Source: Luteococcus sp048595755 (GTDB lineage Bacteria > Actinomycetota > Actinomycetes > Propionibacteriales > Propionibacteriaceae). From it: 64,000 nucleotides of DNA. A program made the position numbers and the translations under genes. A model generated the notes under the pieces. That model was not told the origin of the DNA. It worked only from the letters and a program-made list of their open reading frames with translations, and ran no database searches. Every line of letters starts with the position of its first letter. Positions within the stretch are counted from its first letter, which is position 1. The stretch is from the NCBI RefSeq assembly GCF_048595755.1, contig NZ_CP184360.1, positions 3,182,001 through 3,246,000 on the forward strand, written 5' to 3'. This document shows, piece by piece, positions 40,914 to 49,395 of the stretch.

Positions 40914-41825
40914 ATGGACCGGCCAGGAGCGGGACGTTTCGCGCCCTCGCCCACCAGCGACCTCCACCTGGGCAACCTGCGCACGGCCCTGTTGGCCTGG
41001 TTGTGGGCCCGCAGCCAAGGACGCGACTTCCTGTTGCGCATCGAAGACCTCGACCAGCAGCGCGTGGCCGCCGCCCCCGAGGTGGCCCGACGCCAGCTCG
41101 ACGACCTGCAGGCCCTGGGCCTCGACTGGGATCCGCCGGTGGTTCGCCAAGGCGAACGCATCGAGCTCTACCGTCAGGCCATCGCGGGCCTGGAGACCTA
41201 CGAGTGTTTCTGCACGCGGCGTGAGATCGCCGAGGCCTCGCAGGCCCCCAACGGCGGGCCCGGCGCCACCAGTTGGCGTCCCTACCCCGGAACCTGTGCC
41301 CGGTTGACCAGCTTCCAACGTGACCAGCGCAGGCTCACCCGCGCCCCGGCCCTGCGGGTGCGAGCCCACGACGCGCGGCAGACGGTGCACGACGTGCATG
41401 CCGGCAGCATCACCGGCCCGGTGGACGACTTCGTGCTGCAACGCGCCGATGGCACCCCTGCCTACAACCTCGCCGTCGTGGTGGACGACGGCCTGCAGGG
41501 CATCACCCAGGTGACCCGGGGCGACGACCTGCTCGACTCGGCGCCGCGTCAGGCCTGGCTGGCGCGCCAGTTGGGCCATCCCGTGCCCGAATACGTGCAC
41601 GTCTCGCTCGCCCTCAATGCGCAGGGCAAGCGCTTGGCCAAGCGTGACGGTGCGGTGACACTGGCAGACCTGCAGGCCCACGGCGTCGGTGCCTCACAGG
41701 TGCTGCGTCGGTTGTGCCGCTCCGCCGGCCTTCCCGAGGCCGATACCGCGGCCGAGGTGCTCGCGGCCCTGGCCCCGGGCCAGCTGGACAATCCGCTGGT
41801 CTGGCGGGCCTGGACCGTCGCCTGA
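40914..41825 (+). CDS. gluQ: Glutamyl-queuosine tRNA(Asp) synthetase
   Basis: 303-residue truncated GluRS paralogue that glutamylates queuosine in tRNA-Asp rather than charging tRNA-Glu. The HIGH-type motif is SDLHLGNLR (residues ~11-19), a zinc site is formed by CFC and YPGTC, and the KMSKS-type loop is KRLAKRDG. It lacks the anticodon-binding C-terminal domains of GluRS. ATG 40914 follows GGGAGGTGA. Convergent with the FKBP gene. Confidence 0.92.
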   Translation: MDRPGAGRFAPSPTSDLHLGNLRTALLAWLWARSQGRDFLLRIEDLDQQRVAAAPEVARRQLDDLQALGLDWDPPVVRQGERIELYRQAIAGLETYECFCTRREIAEASQAPNGGPGATSWRPYPGTCARLTSFQRDQRRLTRAPALRVRAHDARQTVHDVHAGSITGPVDDFVLQRADGTPAYNLAVVVDDGLQGITQVTRGDDLLDSAPRQAWLARQLGHPVPEYVHVSLALNAQGKRLAKRDGAVTLADLQAHGVGASQVLRRLCRSAGLPEADTAAEVLAALAPGQLDNPLVWRAWTVA

Positions 41826-41877
41826 GGGCCTGGTCTCACCCAACCTGAGTCACCCAGCCCGCGTCACTGGGCCCAGG

Positions 41878-43011
41878 TCACTGGGGAACCTGCGCGGCGT
41901 CCTGGGCGTAGAGCAGGTCGATGACGTAGACGACGGTCGCCTTGCCCGGAACCTTGCCCTGACCCTGGTCGCCGTAGGCCTGCGACGGCGGGGCCACCAG
42001 CAGCACCCGGCTGCCGGTGGTCTGCCCGACCAGGCCCTTCTTCCACGCGGGGATCAGCTCGTTGAGCGGGCCGGTCTCCTCACCGGTGGCGTAGGTGTCC
42101 TGCAGGAGCTTGCCGTCGGCCCAGTTGTAGCTGCGGTAGTTCACGGTGATGGCGTCATTGGCCTTCACCTTGCGGCCCTCGCCCTTGACCAGCGGCTGGG
42201 TCAACAGCTCGGTGGGCGCATCGGACTTGGGAATGGTGACCGCCGGAACGCCCTTGGCGTCGTCCTTCACGGTCGGCAGCCCGGCCTTGGGCGGCACGGC
42301 CTTGCCGGTGGGCTTGGTGTACGGGGTGGAGAGGACGTCGATCGTGAAGACCAGGTTGTCGCCCTTCTCGATGCCGGCGGCCTGGTTGCCCCCGGTGGCG
42401 TCATAGCCGTCGGCGCCGGTCATCATGACCAGCACGCGGCTTCCCACCTTCTGGCCCTCCAGGGCCTTCTTGAAACCGGCCACCACGCCGTTGAGCGGGA
42501 AGGTCGCGGTCTGGCCGCGGCTGAAGGACTCGTCGAAGACCTTGCCGGTGCGCGCATTGACGCCCTGGTAGTTCACCTCGACGGTGCCGTCCTTGGGCAC
42601 CGCCGGTCCGGTGCCCTGCTTGAGCACCTTCACCTGGGTTTTCTGCACCGCCAGCGGCCACTGACCGGTCACCTTGGGGGCCTTGCCCGGATCGGTGGGG
42701 GCAACCTTGAGGGCCGACAGGTCCTTGATGACGGTCGGCTTCTTGGTGGGCGTGGGCTTGGCGCTGGGCGTGGCCTTCGCGCTGGGGGTGGCGGATGCGG
42801 CAGGCGTGGCGGAGGTCGCCGAGGAGCCCGCGGCGGGCGCCGACGAGGCAGCCGCACTGCTGCTGGCAGTCGTCTGGGTGGTCTCGTCACCGCCGCAGGC
42901 GGCCAGCGAGAGGCTCAGCCCAAGCGCCAGGCTGGCGGCACCCGCGCGTCGGCGAGCACGAGTGCGGACGTCCCCGGACTGGGGCTGCATGGTCTGCGAG
43001 AAGAGAAGCAC
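41878..43011 (-). CDS. FKBP-type peptidyl-prolyl isomerase lipoprotein (two domains)
   Basis: 377 residues. A signal with RTRARRR, then a hydrophobic stretch and the lipobox SLAAC-G puts the lipidated Cys at residue 39. A Thr/Ser/Ala/Pro/Lys-rich spacer (about 45-95) precedes two FKBP domains (about 130-230 and 265-370). The first keeps VNYQG and DESFSRG; the second has DTYATGE and IPAWKKGLVGQ. Likely an extracytoplasmic folding catalyst or chaperone. Start GTG 43011 is 6 nt after TAGTCT; ATG 42990 is an alternative. The gene follows pafA by 9 bp. Confidence 0.88.
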   Translation of the reverse strand: MLLFSQTMQPQSGDVRTRARRRAGAASLALGLSLSLAACGGDETTQTTASSSAAASSAPAAGSSATSATPAASATPSAKATPSAKPTPTKKPTVIKDLSALKVAPTDPGKAPKVTGQWPLAVQKTQVKVLKQGTGPAVPKDGTVEVNYQGVNARTGKVFDESFSRGQTATFPLNGVVAGFKKALEGQKVGSRVLVMMTGADGYDATGGNQAAGIEKGDNLVFTIDVLSTPYTKPTGKAVPPKAGLPTVKDDAKGVPAVTIPKSDAPTELLTQPLVKGEGRKVKANDAITVNYRSYNWADGKLLQDTYATGEETGPLNELIPAWKKGLVGQTTGSRVLLVAPPSQAYGDQGQGKVPGKATVVYVIDLLYAQDAAQVPQ

Positions 43012-43017
43012 GGGTCG

Positions 43018-43023
43018 AGACTA
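43018..43023 (-). promoter_or_regulatory. -10 hexamer TAGTCT overlapping the pafA stop
   Basis: Six nt before GTG 43011 of the FKBP gene; bases 43021-43023 are the pafA stop codon. Confidence 0.5.
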
Positions 43024-44457
43024 CCCGAGCTCGCTGGGCCCCCACGATCGTCGTCGCGTGGCGAAGCTGCTCGACGCGGCGCGGCGCGGTTCGTCGGCCA
43101 TCCGGCCCAGCAGTGTCTCCACGGCCTGGTCCCTGGTGGTGGAGGCGTCGTCCACCACCACCGTGCCGTCGGCCAGGTCGTGGCAGGAGAAGCGCATCCA
43201 GTCCACCTGGTGTTCCCGCTGGTACTGCTGCGCGACGGTGAGGAAGGCCGAACGCAGGGCAGCACGCGTGGTGGACGGCGGCTCGTCGACGGCCCGGTGC
43301 GCCGCCTCCGGCGCCAACCAGTGCCAGACCTGGCCGCGCTGCTCGCTGATGCGCGCCAGCCCCTGCCCCTCGACGATGTCGTGCCAGGCCAGGTCCAGCT
43401 GGGCCAGCCGCGGATCGTCGTCGGTCAGCTGGTGGCGGGCGCGTTGGGCCTGCAACAGACGGTGCTTGGCCACCCAGTCGACGTGGCCCGCCAACCGTTC
43501 GGGAGCCCGGTCCTCCAGGGCCCGCAGGACCCCGTCCCACAACCGGTGCACCTCGGCCAGCTCCTCGTCGTCGACGAAGGCCTCCGCCGCCTGCCAGCAG
43601 AGCCGCTGCACCTCGAGCGTGCTGTGACCGGCGCTGGTGACGGCACGCTGCCCGCCCAGATCGGTGGAGACCTCCCGAATGGTTCGTCCCGGCTCGGGCA
43701 CCTGCACGCCCGCGAATCGCTCACCGGCCTCGACGGCCCGCAGCACCAACTCCATCGACCCCACGCGCAGCAGCGTGCTGTGGTCCAGCATCGTCGAGTC
43801 GCCGACGATCACGTGCAACCGACGGAAGCGCTGGGCATCGGCGTGGGGTTCGTCGCGGGTGTTGACCATCGGGCGCGAGCGGGTGGTGCCCGAACCGAGC
43901 GGATCCCACATGTGGGCCGCGCGCTGCGACAGCACGAAACGGCCAGTCCCCGAGCGGTCTCGCTGCCAGTGTCCGGCGCCGCAGATCAGCTGGCGGGTGG
44001 TGAGGAAGGGCACCAGCGCCTGCACCATCGCCTCCAGGCTCGAGGTGCGCGCCACCTGGAAGTTCTCGTGGCTGCCGTAGGAGTTCCCGTGCGAGTCGAC
44101 ATTGTTCTTGAAGATCGCGATGGTGGCCGCCAGCCCCTGCTCGGCCAGGGCCTCCCGGGCCCGGCCGGCCAGCCGTGACAGGATCAGGTCTCCGGCCCGG
44201 TCCTGCGCAATGAGCTCCGCGAGGGTGCTGCACTCAGCGGTGGCGTACTCGGGGTGGGATCCGACGTCCAGGTAGAGCCGCCCGCCATTGCGCAGGAAGA
44301 CGCTGGTGGCCGCATTGGCCTGCACCACCGGTTCGAAGAGCACCCGGGAAGCCTCGTCCGACGACAGACGCCGCCACCCCACCGGGGAGGCGGCGTCCAG
44401 GGGACGTACCCGAACCTGCAGCCCGTACTCGGTCTCCAGTCCACGTACTCGCACCAT
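43021..44457 (-). CDS. pafA: Pup--protein ligase
   Basis: 478-residue carboxylate-amine ligase that conjugates prokaryotic ubiquitin-like Pup to lysines of target proteins. The start motif is RGLETEYGL (ATP/Mg Glu). VFLRNGGRLYLDVGSHPEYATAEC, FKNNVDSHGNSYGSHEN, TRSRPMVNTRDEPHAD and HDIVEGQGL match PafA rather than Dop. Dop, Pup and proteasome genes are not in the window. It is about 25 residues longer than the mycobacterial enzyme, with a Ser/Arg-rich tail. It lies just after rluB (16 bp). Confidence 0.95.
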   Translation of the reverse strand: MVRVRGLETEYGLQVRVRPLDAASPVGWRRLSSDEASRVLFEPVVQANAATSVFLRNGGRLYLDVGSHPEYATAECSTLAELIAQDRAGDLILSRLAGRAREALAEQGLAATIAIFKNNVDSHGNSYGSHENFQVARTSSLEAMVQALVPFLTTRQLICGAGHWQRDRSGTGRFVLSQRAAHMWDPLGSGTTRSRPMVNTRDEPHADAQRFRRLHVIVGDSTMLDHSTLLRVGSMELVLRAVEAGERFAGVQVPEPGRTIREVSTDLGGQRAVTSAGHSTLEVQRLCWQAAEAFVDDEELAEVHRLWDGVLRALEDRAPERLAGHVDWVAKHRLLQAQRARHQLTDDDPRLAQLDLAWHDIVEGQGLARISEQRGQVWHWLAPEAAHRAVDEPPSTTRAALRSAFLTVAQQYQREHQVDWMRFSCHDLADGTVVVDDASTTRDQAVETLLGRMADEPRRAASSSFATRRRSWGPSELG

Positions 44458-44473
44458 CGCTTCGCTCAGCGCC

Positions 44474-45310
44474 TCACATCTTCACCAGGTCGAGCAGGGC
44501 CCCCAGCTCGTCGCGGGTCAGTTCGCGTGCCTCGCCGATCGGCAGCTGGCCCAACCGGACCGGACCGATCGCGGTGCGGCTGAGCTTGCGCACGGGATGG
44601 GCGATCGAGTCCATCATGCGACGCACGATGCGGTTGCGCCCCTCGTGCAGGGTGACCTCCACCAGCGAGCGCTTCTCCGAGCGCATCACGAGCTTCACCT
44701 TGTCGGGCTTGACCGGACCGTCGTCCAGCCGCAGGCCCTTCTCCAGACGGCGCAGGGTCTTGTTGTCCAGGAAGCCCTCCACCTCAGCCAGGTAGGTCTT
44801 GGGCACCTTGTAGCTGGGGTGCGCCATGCGGTGGGCGAACTCCCCGTCATTGGTGAGCAGGATCAGACCCTCGGTGTCGGTGTCGAGGCGGCCGATGTGG
44901 AACAGGCGCAGCTGCTTCCAGGCCTGCTTGTCGAACTCGATGTCGCCCAGCGTGGGGCGGCCCTCCGGGTCCTCCATGGTGGACACCACGCCGCGCGGCT
45001 TGTTCACCACCAGGTAGGCATTGCGGCGGGGCGGCGGGATCCGCATCCCGTCGACGCGGATGGTGTCACGCTCGGGGTGGACGCGGATTCCCTGCTCGGT
45101 GACCAGGGCGCCGTTCACCTCGACGCGGCCATCGGCGATCATGATCTCGGCGTGGCGTCGCGATGCGAGGCCGGCATTGGCCAGCACCTTCTGCAGCCGG
45201 ATACCCTCCCCCTCGACAGGCTCGGGGGTCGTGGCCTCGGGCTCCGGAGACATGGTCTCGGGCTCGGGGGTGGTTGTCTCGTCGACCTCACGGTCGTCGT
45301 GGTCAGTCAT
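44474..45310 (-). CDS. rluB: rRNA large-subunit pseudouridine synthase, RluB/RsuA family
   Basis: 278 residues: an acidic Thr/Pro/Glu-rich tail (1-33), an S4 RNA-binding domain (IRLQKVLANAGLASRRHAE), and the catalytic domain with GRLDTDTEGLILLTNDG containing the catalytic Asp. Modifies 23S rRNA, probably near position 2605. ATG 45310 overlaps the scpB end by 8 nt; the longer frame to 45388 is within scpB. The N-terminal PEPVEGEG is encoded by a copy of the dispersed CTCGACAGGCTC element. Confidence 0.93.
   Translation of the reverse strand: MTDHDDREVDETTTPEPETMSPEPEATTPEPVEGEGIRLQKVLANAGLASRRHAEIMIADGRVEVNGALVTEQGIRVHPERDTIRVDGMRIPPPRRNAYLVVNKPRGVVSTMEDPEGRPTLGDIEFDKQAWKQLRLFHIGRLDTDTEGLILLTNDGEFAHRMAHPSYKVPKTYLAEVEGFLDNKTLRRLEKGLRLDDGPVKPDKVKLVMRSEKRSLVEVTLHEGRNRIVRRMMDSIAHPVRKLSRTAIGPVRLGQLPIGEARELTRDELGALLDLVKM
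45210..45229. repeat. Dispersed element inside the rluB 5' coding region
   Basis: CCCTCGACAGGCTCGGGGGT, translated on the minus strand as PEPVEG just before the S4 domain. Confidence 0.65.
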
Positions 45311-46049
45311 GCTCGTCCATTCCTCTGTGCGGCGCGTCCTCGTGCGACGCGCCACCGCTGTTGGTGTCGGCGGAATCGTCGTCACCATCGGTCTCTACGG
45401 TAGCGGCCAAGTGTGACAATTCCTCCTCCAGCGCCGAGGCGTCGGGGAGGTGCGGTGCCAGCGGGGGCAGTTCGTCGACGCTGGCCAACCCCATGCGTTC
45501 CAGGAAGTAGTCGGTGGTGCTGAAGACGGTGGCCCCGGTCTGCTCGTCGGCTCCGGCCTCGCTGATCAGGCCGCGCGCCACCAGGGTGCGCACCACCGCG
45601 TCGACGTTCACCCCACGCACGGCGGAGATCCGGGCACGGCTGATCGGCTGCAGGTAGGCGATGACGCTGAGGGTCTCCAGGGCGGCCTGGGAGAGCTTGT
45701 TCGACTGACCGGAGACCACCCAGGCACTGATCAGGTCGGCATGCTCGGCGCGGGTCCAGTAGCGCCACCCGCCGCCCACATTGCGCAGTTCGAAGCCACG
45801 TTCGCTGCGGTCGTAGAACTCACGCAGATTGGCCAAGGCCTGCTCCACCACTGCCAGGGGTTCCTGCACCGCCTCGGCCAGCGTGCTGGCGGGCATCGCC
45901 TCGTCGGCCATCAGCAGCAACGCCTCGAGCGGCCCCTCGACCCGTTCGGCTCGTGCGGCCAGGCTGCCGGACGTCAACGGCTCGTTGCCCTTCACCGGTT
46001 CATCGTCATACACCGCTTCGTCGTCATACACCGCTTCGTCGTCATTCAT
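45303..46049 (-). CDS. scpB: Segregation and condensation protein B
   Basis: 248 residues; two winged helices (about 30-110 and 115-190) that bind the C-terminal part of ScpA in the SMC-ScpAB condensin. The start region has an in-frame tandem DDEAVY repeat (15-18 bp unit). ATG 46049 is 6-9 nt after GGAGGAGG; ATG 46055 lies too close to that site. It overlaps the scpA stop (46042) and its own stop overlaps rluB. Confidence 0.93.
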   Translation of the reverse strand: MNDDEAVYDDEAVYDDEPVKGNEPLTSGSLAARAERVEGPLEALLLMADEAMPASTLAEAVQEPLAVVEQALANLREFYDRSERGFELRNVGGGWRYWTRAEHADLISAWVVSGQSNKLSQAALETLSVIAYLQPISRARISAVRGVNVDAVVRTLVARGLISEAGADEQTGATVFSTTDYFLERMGLASVDELPPLAPHLPDASALEEELSHLAATVETDGDDDSADTNSGGASHEDAPHRGMDEHD

Positions 46050-46890
46050 GGGCATCCTCCTCCTGACGCAGTTCCGTCCCACCGTCGAACTCGTCGCTGA
46101 TCGCCACGTCGCCCTCCTGGTGCCCAGTCCACCGGATGGTCAGCTCCCCCAGCGGGGTCAGCTGCTCGAAGCTCACCGCACGATTGCGGTAGAGCTCCAG
46201 CAGGGCCAGGAACCTGGCCACCGTCGTGATGCGGTCCGCGTCACCGGTCAGCGCGCGGAAGGTCAACGTGCCCTGCCGACGCAATCGTTCGACCACCAGC
46301 GAGGCCTGTTCCTGGACGCTCACCCGGGAGCCGTGCAGGTGGTCCAGGCTGACCTCCACCGCGGCCGGCGGCGTCATGGCCCGGGCCGCGATCTCGGCCA
46401 ACCGCTGCGGCGTGGCGCGGATCTGCACCTCGGGCAGCAGGCCCGCGAAGCGGGGCTCCAACCCTCCGGGACGGGCAAAGCGCCGTGTCTCGGCCTCCAG
46501 GCGACGGGCGAACTGGGCGCTGACCAGCTTGAAGGCCCGGTACTGCAGCAGCCGGGCGAAGAGCAGGTCGCGGGCCTCCAGCAGGGCCAGGTCCTCGGCA
46601 TCCTCCACCTCGCCCTGGGGCAGCAGCCGGGCCGCCTTCAGGTCGAGCAGCGTGGCGGCCACCACCAGGAAGGAACTGGTCTGTTCCAGGTCCCACACGG
46701 CTCCGCCGGCCTTGACGTGGGCGATGAACTCGTCGGTGACCCGGCTCAGGGCGATCTCGGTCACGTCCAGCTTGTGGCGACTGATCAGCTGCAGCAGCAG
46801 GTCGAAGGGTCCCTCGAAATTGTCCAGGGTCACCTGGAAACCTTGGTGCTCCTGCCCCGTGGACGGCTCGTCGTGGCTTGCCGAGGCCAC
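46042..46890 (-). CDS. scpA: Segregation and condensation protein A
   Basis: 282-residue kleisin bridging the SMC heads. It opens GFQVTLDNFEGPFDLLLQLISRHKLDVTEIALSRVTDEF, the SMC-neck-binding helices, and ends with a winged helix (LTIRWTG... region). Start GTG 46890 follows the RHH-gene stop by one base. Part of the parA-RHH-scpA-scpB-rluB run. Confidence 0.95.
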   Translation of the reverse strand: MASASHDEPSTGQEHQGFQVTLDNFEGPFDLLLQLISRHKLDVTEIALSRVTDEFIAHVKAGGAVWDLEQTSSFLVVAATLLDLKAARLLPQGEVEDAEDLALLEARDLLFARLLQYRAFKLVSAQFARRLEAETRRFARPGGLEPRFAGLLPEVQIRATPQRLAEIAARAMTPPAAVEVSLDHLHGSRVSVQEQASLVVERLRRQGTLTFRALTGDADRITTVARFLALLELYRNRAVSFEQLTPLGELTIRWTGHQEGDVAISDEFDGGTELRQEEDAHE

Positions 46891-46891
46891 G

Positions 46892-47368
46892 TCACTGCTC
46901 GTTCAGGCGACGCACCAGCTCGGAATCGGCACCGTGTGCCGCCAGGTCTGCCATCGCCAGGGCAATGGACTCCCTGACGATTCGGCCACGGTCGACGGCC
47001 AAGTCGTAGTCACCACGCAGTTCCAGCCGAGCGTGCTCCAGGGCCATCAGCTCCTCGCGACTCACGTAGACGGTGATCTTCTCGTCGTGACGCACCCGGC
47101 CACTGGCGCCCTTGCGCGTGCTCTTGCGCGCAGGCTTCTGCGCCTTCTCGGCCGTCGGCTCGGCGGGGGCCGACGCGGGCTGCTCCGTCGGTTCGGCCGA
47201 GGGGGCCCGGCGCTTGCGGGGGCGCGGCGCAGACGGAGCCGGTTGCTCCTGGGACGGCCGCTCCTCGGACGGCTGGGCCGGCGCCGGGCTCGGCACCAGG
47301 TCGATCTCGGGCGCGCTGGTGGGCCGGAAGAGTTCGGACGCGCCCGGCAGGCTCACGCGCCGTGGCAT
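46892..47368 (-). CDS. Predicted ribbon-helix-helix protein linked to ParA and ScpA
   Basis: 158 residues. Residues 1-90 are Pro/Ala/Lys-rich and disordered; residues ~95-158 (KITVYVSREELMALEHARLELRGDYDLAVDRGRIVRESIALAMADL) look like an MetJ/Arc-type ribbon-helix-helix DNA-binding domain. The assignment is by pattern reading, not search. It overlaps the parA stop by 16 nt and touches scpA. It may be the DNA-binding partner of this ParA, since no parB is near. Confidence 0.7.
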   Translation of the reverse strand: MPRRVSLPGASELFRPTSAPEIDLVPSPAPAQPSEERPSQEQPAPSAPRPRKRRAPSAEPTEQPASAPAEPTAEKAQKPARKSTRKGASGRVRHDEKITVYVSREELMALEHARLELRGDYDLAVDRGRIVRESIALAMADLAAHGADSELVRRLNEQ

Positions 47369-48285
47369 CGAGCCAAGACCTCCTTCGCCAGCTGACGGTA
47401 GGCGGCGGCACCGGGCGAGCTGGAGGCATAGGTGGTGATCGGCTCACCGGCCACGGTGGTCTCGGGGAACTTGATGGTGCGCTTGATCACGGTGTGGAAG
47501 ACCTGCTCGCCGAAGGCGTCGACGACGCGCTCCAGCACCTCGCGCGAGTGCAGCGTGCGTCCGTCGTACATGGTTCCCAGGATGCCCAGGATCTGCAGCT
47601 TGGGGTTGAGCCGTTCCTGCACCTTGCTGATCGTGTCGGTCAGCAGGGCGATGCCGCGCAGCGCGAAGAACTCGCACTCCAGCGGCATCAGCACGTAGTG
47701 GGAAGCCGTCAGCGCATTGATGGTGAGCAGGCCGAGCGAGGGCGCACAGTCGATGAGGATGACGTCGTAGTCGTCCTCCACCTTCTCCAGCACCCGCAGC
47801 AGCGTCTGCTCACGAGCCACCTCGCTGACCAGCTGCACCTCGGCCGCCGACAGGTCGATGTTGGAGGGCAGGATGTCGAGCCCCTCGATCACGCTGGGCT
47901 GGATCACTTCCTGCGGGGTGTGCTCCCGGGTGAGCAGCAGGTTGTAGATGCTGGATTCGAGGGTGTGGGGGTTGATGCCCAGACCGACGCTGAGCGACCC
48001 CTGGGGGTCGAAGTCCACCAGGAGCACCCGCCGCCCGGTCTCCACCAGCGCGGCACCCAGGTTGATGGTGGTGGTGGTCTTGCCCACGCCACCCTTCTGG
48101 TTCACGTTGCTGATGACGATGGCCTTCTGCCCCGGCTGCGGCGCAGTGGGCTCCGGCAGATGGGGGAAGGTGCGGCCGGTGGGATCCTCCTCACCGGCAG
48201 GGGTCTGCACGTCGTTGCGGCGCGCAGCGCCGGCCGGGACCTCGAGGAGCGACTGGTCATAGGGGTGGTTCTCGGTGGGCTCCAC
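47353..48285 (-). CDS. parA: ParA/Soj-family chromosome-partitioning ATPase
   Basis: 310 residues. An N-terminal extension of ~50 residues precedes the deviant Walker A motif NQKGGVGKTTTTINLG (about residues 62-77), then LLVDFDPQGSLSVGLG and VILIDCAPSLG. Start GTG 48285 has GAAAGG 8 nt upstream. This is the ParA of the xerD-parA-scpAB block (Rv1708-like), not the oriC-linked ParAB pair. No parB is present. Confidence 0.93.
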   Translation of the reverse strand: MEPTENHPYDQSLLEVPAGAARRNDVQTPAGEEDPTGRTFPHLPEPTAPQPGQKAIVISNVNQKGGVGKTTTTINLGAALVETGRRVLLVDFDPQGSLSVGLGINPHTLESSIYNLLLTREHTPQEVIQPSVIEGLDILPSNIDLSAAEVQLVSEVAREQTLLRVLEKVEDDYDVILIDCAPSLGLLTINALTASHYVLMPLECEFFALRGIALLTDTISKVQERLNPKLQILGILGTMYDGRTLHSREVLERVVDAFGEQVFHTVIKRTIKFPETTVAGEPITTYASSSPGAAAYRQLAKEVLARCHGA

Positions 48286-48435
48286 GTTGTACCTTTCGCG
48301 CGATGCAGTTCGGGGTTCTGGGCCTGGGACGGGTGCGTCGCCACGACGCTTCGTCGGCCAGAGGACCCCAGCCTAGTACGCCGGGCCAGCCGAAAGGTCG
48401 ACATGTCCCCCAGCCGTCGGTGGGACGTCGCCCGG

Positions 48436-49395
48436 TCAGCGGGCCCTGGGGTGGGAATCCAGGTAGACCTCGCGCAGGTGCTCCACCGTCACCATCGTGT
48501 AGATCTGCGTCGTGGTCACCGACGAGTGCCCCAGCAGTTCCTGCACCACGCGGACGTCGGCCCCGCCGTCCAGCAGGTGCGTGGCGAAGCTGTGGCGCAG
48601 GCTGTGCGGACTGACCTCCACATCGAGCCCTGCCGTGGCGGCAGCCTGCCTCAGCACCTGGTAGGCACTCTGGCGCGACAGGCGCCGCCCCAGCGAGTTG
48701 AGCAGCAGCGCCGGGCCGGGATTCCTGGCGGCCTGCTGCCAGACCGGACGCCCGCGGACCAGCCACGCCTCGACCGCCTCACGCGCGTAGCTGCCCAGCG
48801 GCACGACGCGTTCCTTGTTGCCCTTGCCGAGCAGCCTCAGCCCGGCCTCGGGCGCTGCGAGCACGCGGGTGAGGTCGTCGACGTCGAGCTGGCAGATCTC
48901 ACTGACGCGGGCACCGGTGCCATAGAGCAGCTCCAGCAGCGCGCGGTCGCGCAGCCCGGTGGTGGTCTCCGCGTCGGGGGCATCCAGCAGCGCCTGCACC
49001 TGCTGCACGTCGAGCGCCTTGGGCAGTCGGGTGCCCAGCCGCGGCACCTGGACGTTGGCCGCCACGTCCTGACTGGCCAATCCGTCGTCGACGGCAAAGC
49101 GGTGCAGGTTGCGCACGGTCACCAGGCAGCGGGCCACGCTGGCCGGTGCCTGCGGGGCGCGGGGCCCCTCCCCCGTGGCCAGCCAGTGCTGGAAGCCCTG
49201 CACGTCTGCCTCGCCGATCTTGTCGAAGTCGTCGATGTGCCGCGCGGCCAGGTACTCGGCATAGCGGCGCAGGTCTCGGCGGTAGGCGTCCAGGGTGTTG
49301 GCCGACAGGCCACGCTCCACCAGCAGGTGGTCGAGCCAGGCCGGCGCCACCCGCGACAGGGCGCCGTGGTCACTCCACGGTTCAGCCCTGGTCAC
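48436..49395 (-). CDS. xerD: Site-specific tyrosine recombinase XerD
   Basis: 319 residues. An N-terminal core-binding domain (about 10-100) is followed by the catalytic domain with the RKHRH-Y set: TGARVSEI (Arg), GKGNKERVVPL (Lys), HSLRH (His, Arg), LGHSS (His) and the nucleophile in TQIYTMVT. It resolves chromosome dimers at dif with FtsK and XerC; ftsK is at the start of this window. Start GTG 49395 overlaps the NUDIX gene by 14 nt. Confidence 0.94.
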   Translation of the reverse strand: MTRAEPWSDHGALSRVAPAWLDHLLVERGLSANTLDAYRRDLRRYAEYLAARHIDDFDKIGEADVQGFQHWLATGEGPRAPQAPASVARCLVTVRNLHRFAVDDGLASQDVAANVQVPRLGTRLPKALDVQQVQALLDAPDAETTTGLRDRALLELLYGTGARVSEICQLDVDDLTRVLAAPEAGLRLLGKGNKERVVPLGSYAREAVEAWLVRGRPVWQQAARNPGPALLLNSLGRRLSRQSAYQVLRQAAATAGLDVEVSPHSLRHSFATHLLDGGADVRVVQELLGHSSVTTTQIYTMVTVEHLREVYLDSHPRAR

